DNA of 64,000 nucleotides from assembly GCA_910575165.1 (NCBI GenBank), contig CAJTDS010000001.1, forward strand, positions 279,928 through 343,927, read 5' to 3'. The position numbers were made by a program, and so were the translations under genes. The first letter of the stretch is position 1. Each line of letters begins with the position of its first letter. Shown here piece after piece: positions 61,690 to 64,000 of this stretch. The DNA comes from Eggerthellaceae bacterium. Its GTDB lineage: Bacteria; Actinomycetota; Coriobacteriia; Coriobacteriales; Eggerthellaceae. The notes beneath the pieces are model-generated. The model ran no database searches. It was not told the origin of the DNA and saw nothing but the letters and a program-made list of their open reading frames with translations.

Positions 61690-62451
61690 TTACTTCGATT
61701 TCCTCAGATTCTCGTTTATGCTTTCTAGAGCCTCAGTTCCTTTGGCGAGTTCAGCGGCAGCGGTTTCGAATGAGTCTGCCGCAAGGTTCATATAGTAGTT
61801 GAATAGGTCGGCGTCAGAGGAAAGGGACGCGGCGGTTTCGAGATAGCCGATGCCCCATTTGATATCGTGGGCGCAACCGGCGTGATGCTCCCATACCTTT
61901 TCGTAGCCGGAAGGCACCTTGTCTTTTAGTGCCAGAATGCTGTTGTACGCAGTCTCAGCGTCTTTGTTTGCTTGGGCGATGGTGGTTTTCTTTCCAGCCT
62001 GAATGGCGGCGATTGCATCGTCCATCGCTTCATGCAGATCGTCGAGGTGTTCAGTCATGCGCTCGTTGAACTCCTCTGGGGCCAATTCGAAGATTGAGCT
62101 AGATGACTCAGGGGAACTGGAAGGGTCTGGGGAGTGCGAAGATCCGGAAGAGCTCGATGGCCTGGAGGAATCTGAGGTGTTGGCAGAATCAGAGGAGTTT
62201 GGTTTGCCAGACGAATCGTCATTCTTTTCGTCGGTCGAGGCAGCTGTCTCGTCGGCAGGTGAGCTGTTTTTTGTGACCCAAAGGCTTTCGTAGATACTAT
62301 TGGCAACGTCTTCGTATGCATCGTCGCCGTAACCAATGGTGAAATCGTAAATCGTCTTGTTACAGATGAGCAATGTGTGATCCGTTGCGTAGGTACGACC
62401 GTCTAGATCTAGGTCGCATTGGAACCGTGCTCCCTCAAACCCCCATATTTT
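61690..62451 (-). pseudogene. Truncated secreted-type protein cut by the insertion sequence
   Basis: This open frame ends at 61690 and, read upstream, runs into the insertion sequence, so its 5' part is missing or lies beyond the window. What remains has a beta-type segment (GARFQCDLDLDGRTYATDHT), a long Ser/Pro/Glu linker, and a helical C-terminus (EHLDDLHEAMDDAIAAIQAG). GC is lower than its neighbours. Family unknown. The 331-base gap to the glycosyltransferase shows no other feature. Confidence 0.7.
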
Positions 62452-62489
62452 GAGGCTTCGGTAGTTTGTGTGGCTAGAGGGTTGCATCG

Positions 62490-63830
62490 CTAAGCTGCTT
62501 TCTTCACCGGAACCGATCGGTTCCATGGCAGTTGCGGCTTCGCGTCCGAACATCTCAGCATCAGCAGCGCTATGAGGTTGTCGGTGTTCCTGAAGCCGTA
62601 GCCCATCTTCACCGTGACCTTTATCTTGTTGTTGATCGACTCCACGCGAGCGTTGCTGATGCTCAGCGATACGGCGCGCAGGATGTCGTCGCGCCTGCGC
62701 CTGACCTTCTTCTCGACTTCGACGACTTTTGCGATTTTGCAGTAGGCCGCGCGGTGAAGCCAGTCGTCGAGGAGCCTTTCCGCTTCGGCGGCGTCGCCCG
62801 TCTGGAAGACGGCCCGCAGGTCCTCTTTGAGCTCCCACGTCCTGAACAGGCGCGACCCGACCGACTTCAGCTTGTCGAGCTTGGCCTTCTGGCTCTCCGT
62901 CAGGTTCTCCTTGCCCTTCACCAGCGCGAACCGCGTTCCCTTGACCGCCTTCGCCGCCTCGGCGAGCTTGACGGCCTCGGGCGGCGTCTCGTCGCCGGCC
63001 GAGGGCCGCCCGGGGCGCTCCCGCTTCGGCGCCGCCGCCCTGGCGGCCTTCTTGGCCGCCTGCCACTCCTCGCAGCGCACGCCGTCGAGGGCGTCGTTCA
63101 TCCAGCTGACGACGTGGAAGGGGTCCATAACCCATTCGGCGTTGGGGCACCACCGTTTGACCAGCGTCCTTATCCATCTGCAACCGTCCGCCGTCACGAC
63201 TTCGACGCCGAGCCTCTGCTCGCGGGTGAGCTCCTCCTTGAGGAACCGGCGCAGAACGTCTTTGCTCCAGCCCTCCGCAGCCCAGATCAGGCGGCCCCTG
63301 TCATGGTCGACCACGACCATGAGGTACCTGTGGCCGCGCTTGTACGAGGTCTCGTCGATCCCTATCCTGCGGATGCCGTCGAAGCGCGCGGGCCCCGTCG
63401 CTTGCTGGAGGTCGTCGTAGACGCGCTTGCAGATGCCGCCGACGCTGTGCCACTCGATGCGGCACGCCCGGGCCACGGCCGACATGGTGCAGTGGACGGC
63501 CATCCACGCCACCCAGTCCTCGAACGGCCTGGTGAAGCGCGACTTCGGGCGCGCCCATGGGACGGACTCGACATGAACGCCGTGGTCCGGGCACGCAACG
63601 CGCACGGGAGCGTATTCCAGATAGCACTTCGCCGTGCCCAAATCGAGCGCGCGCCACCGCCTCGGCTTGCTTCGCCCGTCGTAGGCTTCGCATGCGCGAC
63701 CGCATACGGGGCAGCGACGCTGCCTGGACTTGTACGGGCGGACGCCGACGACGATGGAATCGCCTTCGAGGCGGATGGATTTAACGACGGCCTCGGTCAA
63801 GGCGAGGATGAAACGTAGTATCTTGTTCAT
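62490..63830 (-). CDS. ISL3-family transposase
   Basis: The 446-residue DDE transposase has the N-terminal zinc ribbon (CPVCGRACEAYDG and later CPDHGVH), a helix-turn-helix (MSAVARACRIEWHSVGGICK), and acidic residues in RRIGIDETSYKRGH, VVTADGCRWIRT and the final NARVESINNKIKVTVKMGYG segment. It is intact and has no frameshift, so the element may still be active. It is the only mobile-element gene in the window. Confidence 0.92.
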   Translation of the reverse strand: MNKILRFILALTEAVVKSIRLEGDSIVVGVRPYKSRQRRCPVCGRACEAYDGRSKPRRWRALDLGTAKCYLEYAPVRVACPDHGVHVESVPWARPKSRFTRPFEDWVAWMAVHCTMSAVARACRIEWHSVGGICKRVYDDLQQATGPARFDGIRRIGIDETSYKRGHRYLMVVVDHDRGRLIWAAEGWSKDVLRRFLKEELTREQRLGVEVVTADGCRWIRTLVKRWCPNAEWVMDPFHVVSWMNDALDGVRCEEWQAAKKAARAAAPKRERPGRPSAGDETPPEAVKLAEAAKAVKGTRFALVKGKENLTESQKAKLDKLKSVGSRLFRTWELKEDLRAVFQTGDAAEAERLLDDWLHRAAYCKIAKVVEVEKKVRRRRDDILRAVSLSISNARVESINNKIKVTVKMGYGFRNTDNLIALLMLRCSDAKPQLPWNRSVPVKKAA

Positions 63831-63890
63831 TGCATGAGGGCTTTCTCGTAGGTTGTGTTTGGCGATTCAATCCTAACGTGCCCCGTGCGG

Positions 63891-63914
63891 GAACGGCCCC
63901 TCGCGGGGCCGTTC
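63891..63914. terminator. Hairpin upstream of the transposase gene
   Basis: GAACGGCCCC (63891-63900) and GGGGCCGTTC (63905-63914) form a strong stem with a 4-base loop inside the insertion sequence, between its right end and the transposase start. It may shield the transposase gene from outside transcription. Confidence 0.7.
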
Positions 63915-64000
63915 TCCTTAAATCACATCAATCTATGCAATTATTCATAGGTCATCTGCGCTTTTGTCTGATATTGACCCACACAAACTACCGAAGAGCC

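Larger units (their letters stand above)
62452..64000 (-). mobile_element. ISL3-family insertion sequence
   Basis: Inverted ends share CTTCGGTAGTTTGTGTGG: left at 62452-62473 and right (inverted) at 63979-64000, the last base of the window. The outermost four bases differ (GAGG and GGCT), and GGCTCTTC is the typical ISL3 end. The single transposase gene fills 62490-63830. An 8-bp target duplication would read CATATTTT on the left (62444-62451); the right flank is outside the window. Confidence 0.85.

Overview
The window is GC-rich, gene-dense bacterial chromosome and reads as an anaerobic gut actinobacterium of class Coriobacteriia, most likely family Eggerthellaceae. The grounds are family-level: several Tat-exported molybdoenzymes with ferredoxin-like and NrfD-type partners, a LuxR regulator with a many-helix membrane N-terminus, an exported Tat flavoprotein reductase beside a LysR gene, and long Ala-rich tails on otherwise ordinary enzymes. 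No rRNA, tRNA or CRISPR array was seen. Species cannot be named from this sequence alone.

Layout. 1-4.8 kb: molybdenum cofactor genes moeA and mogA, an orphan NrfD-like membrane protein, and a GntR/SPFH membrane-protein pair. 4.9-10.2 kb: a complete DMSO-reductase-type operon (catalytic subunit, four-cluster ferredoxin subunit, NrfD anchor, TorD chaperone) behind a promoter whose spacer is half of a perfect 16-bp palindrome. 10.2-11.7 kb: a single AAA ATPase gene bracketed by perfect 80-bp direct repeats that duplicate the 3' end of the TorD gene. 11.8-23.2 kb: alanine racemase with a long N-terminal tail, family-4 uracil-DNA glycosylase, CorA, an XRE/membrane-protein pair, an NfnAB/SudAB-like flavoprotein pair, a cobalamin riboswitch in front of a DUF4430 lipoprotein and folC, then acpP and hpf. 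23.8-34 kb: NhaA with a cytoplasmic tail, a hybrid histidine kinase, a Pit phosphate transporter with its DUF47 partner, birA, a UPF0210 protein, pyrH and frr. 34-37.6 kb: uppS-cdsA-dxr. 37.7-50.9 kb: a YdhW-like protein, a NifU-like scaffold, LuxR, MerR and XRE regulators, a lipoprotein, an aldehyde:ferredoxin-oxidoreductase-type tungsto/molybdoenzyme with a divergent Tat ferredoxin, and a second three-subunit molybdoenzyme operon. 51-55.9 kb: a LysR/flavoprotein pair bracketed by two 130-nt structured repeats, a ferritin-like protein and a Phd/RelE toxin-antitoxin pair. 56-61.4 kb: a site-2 protease without a visible PDZ domain, a LytS-type kinase, a TauE exporter and a glycosyltransferase. 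61.7-64 kb: a gene cut by an ISL3-family insertion sequence that runs to the last base of the window.

Taken together, the window serves anaerobic respiration: cofactor synthesis (moeA, mogA), chaperone and iron-sulfur supply (TorD, NifU-like), at least three oxidoreductase modules, and regulators placed next to or between them. The most unusual signals lie outside coding sequence: two intergenic elements sharing a 'three direct units plus one inverted unit' plan (23.3 and 36.1 kb), the two 130-nt repeats with compensatory stem changes, the 80-bp duplication around the ATPase, and several perfect operator palindromes.
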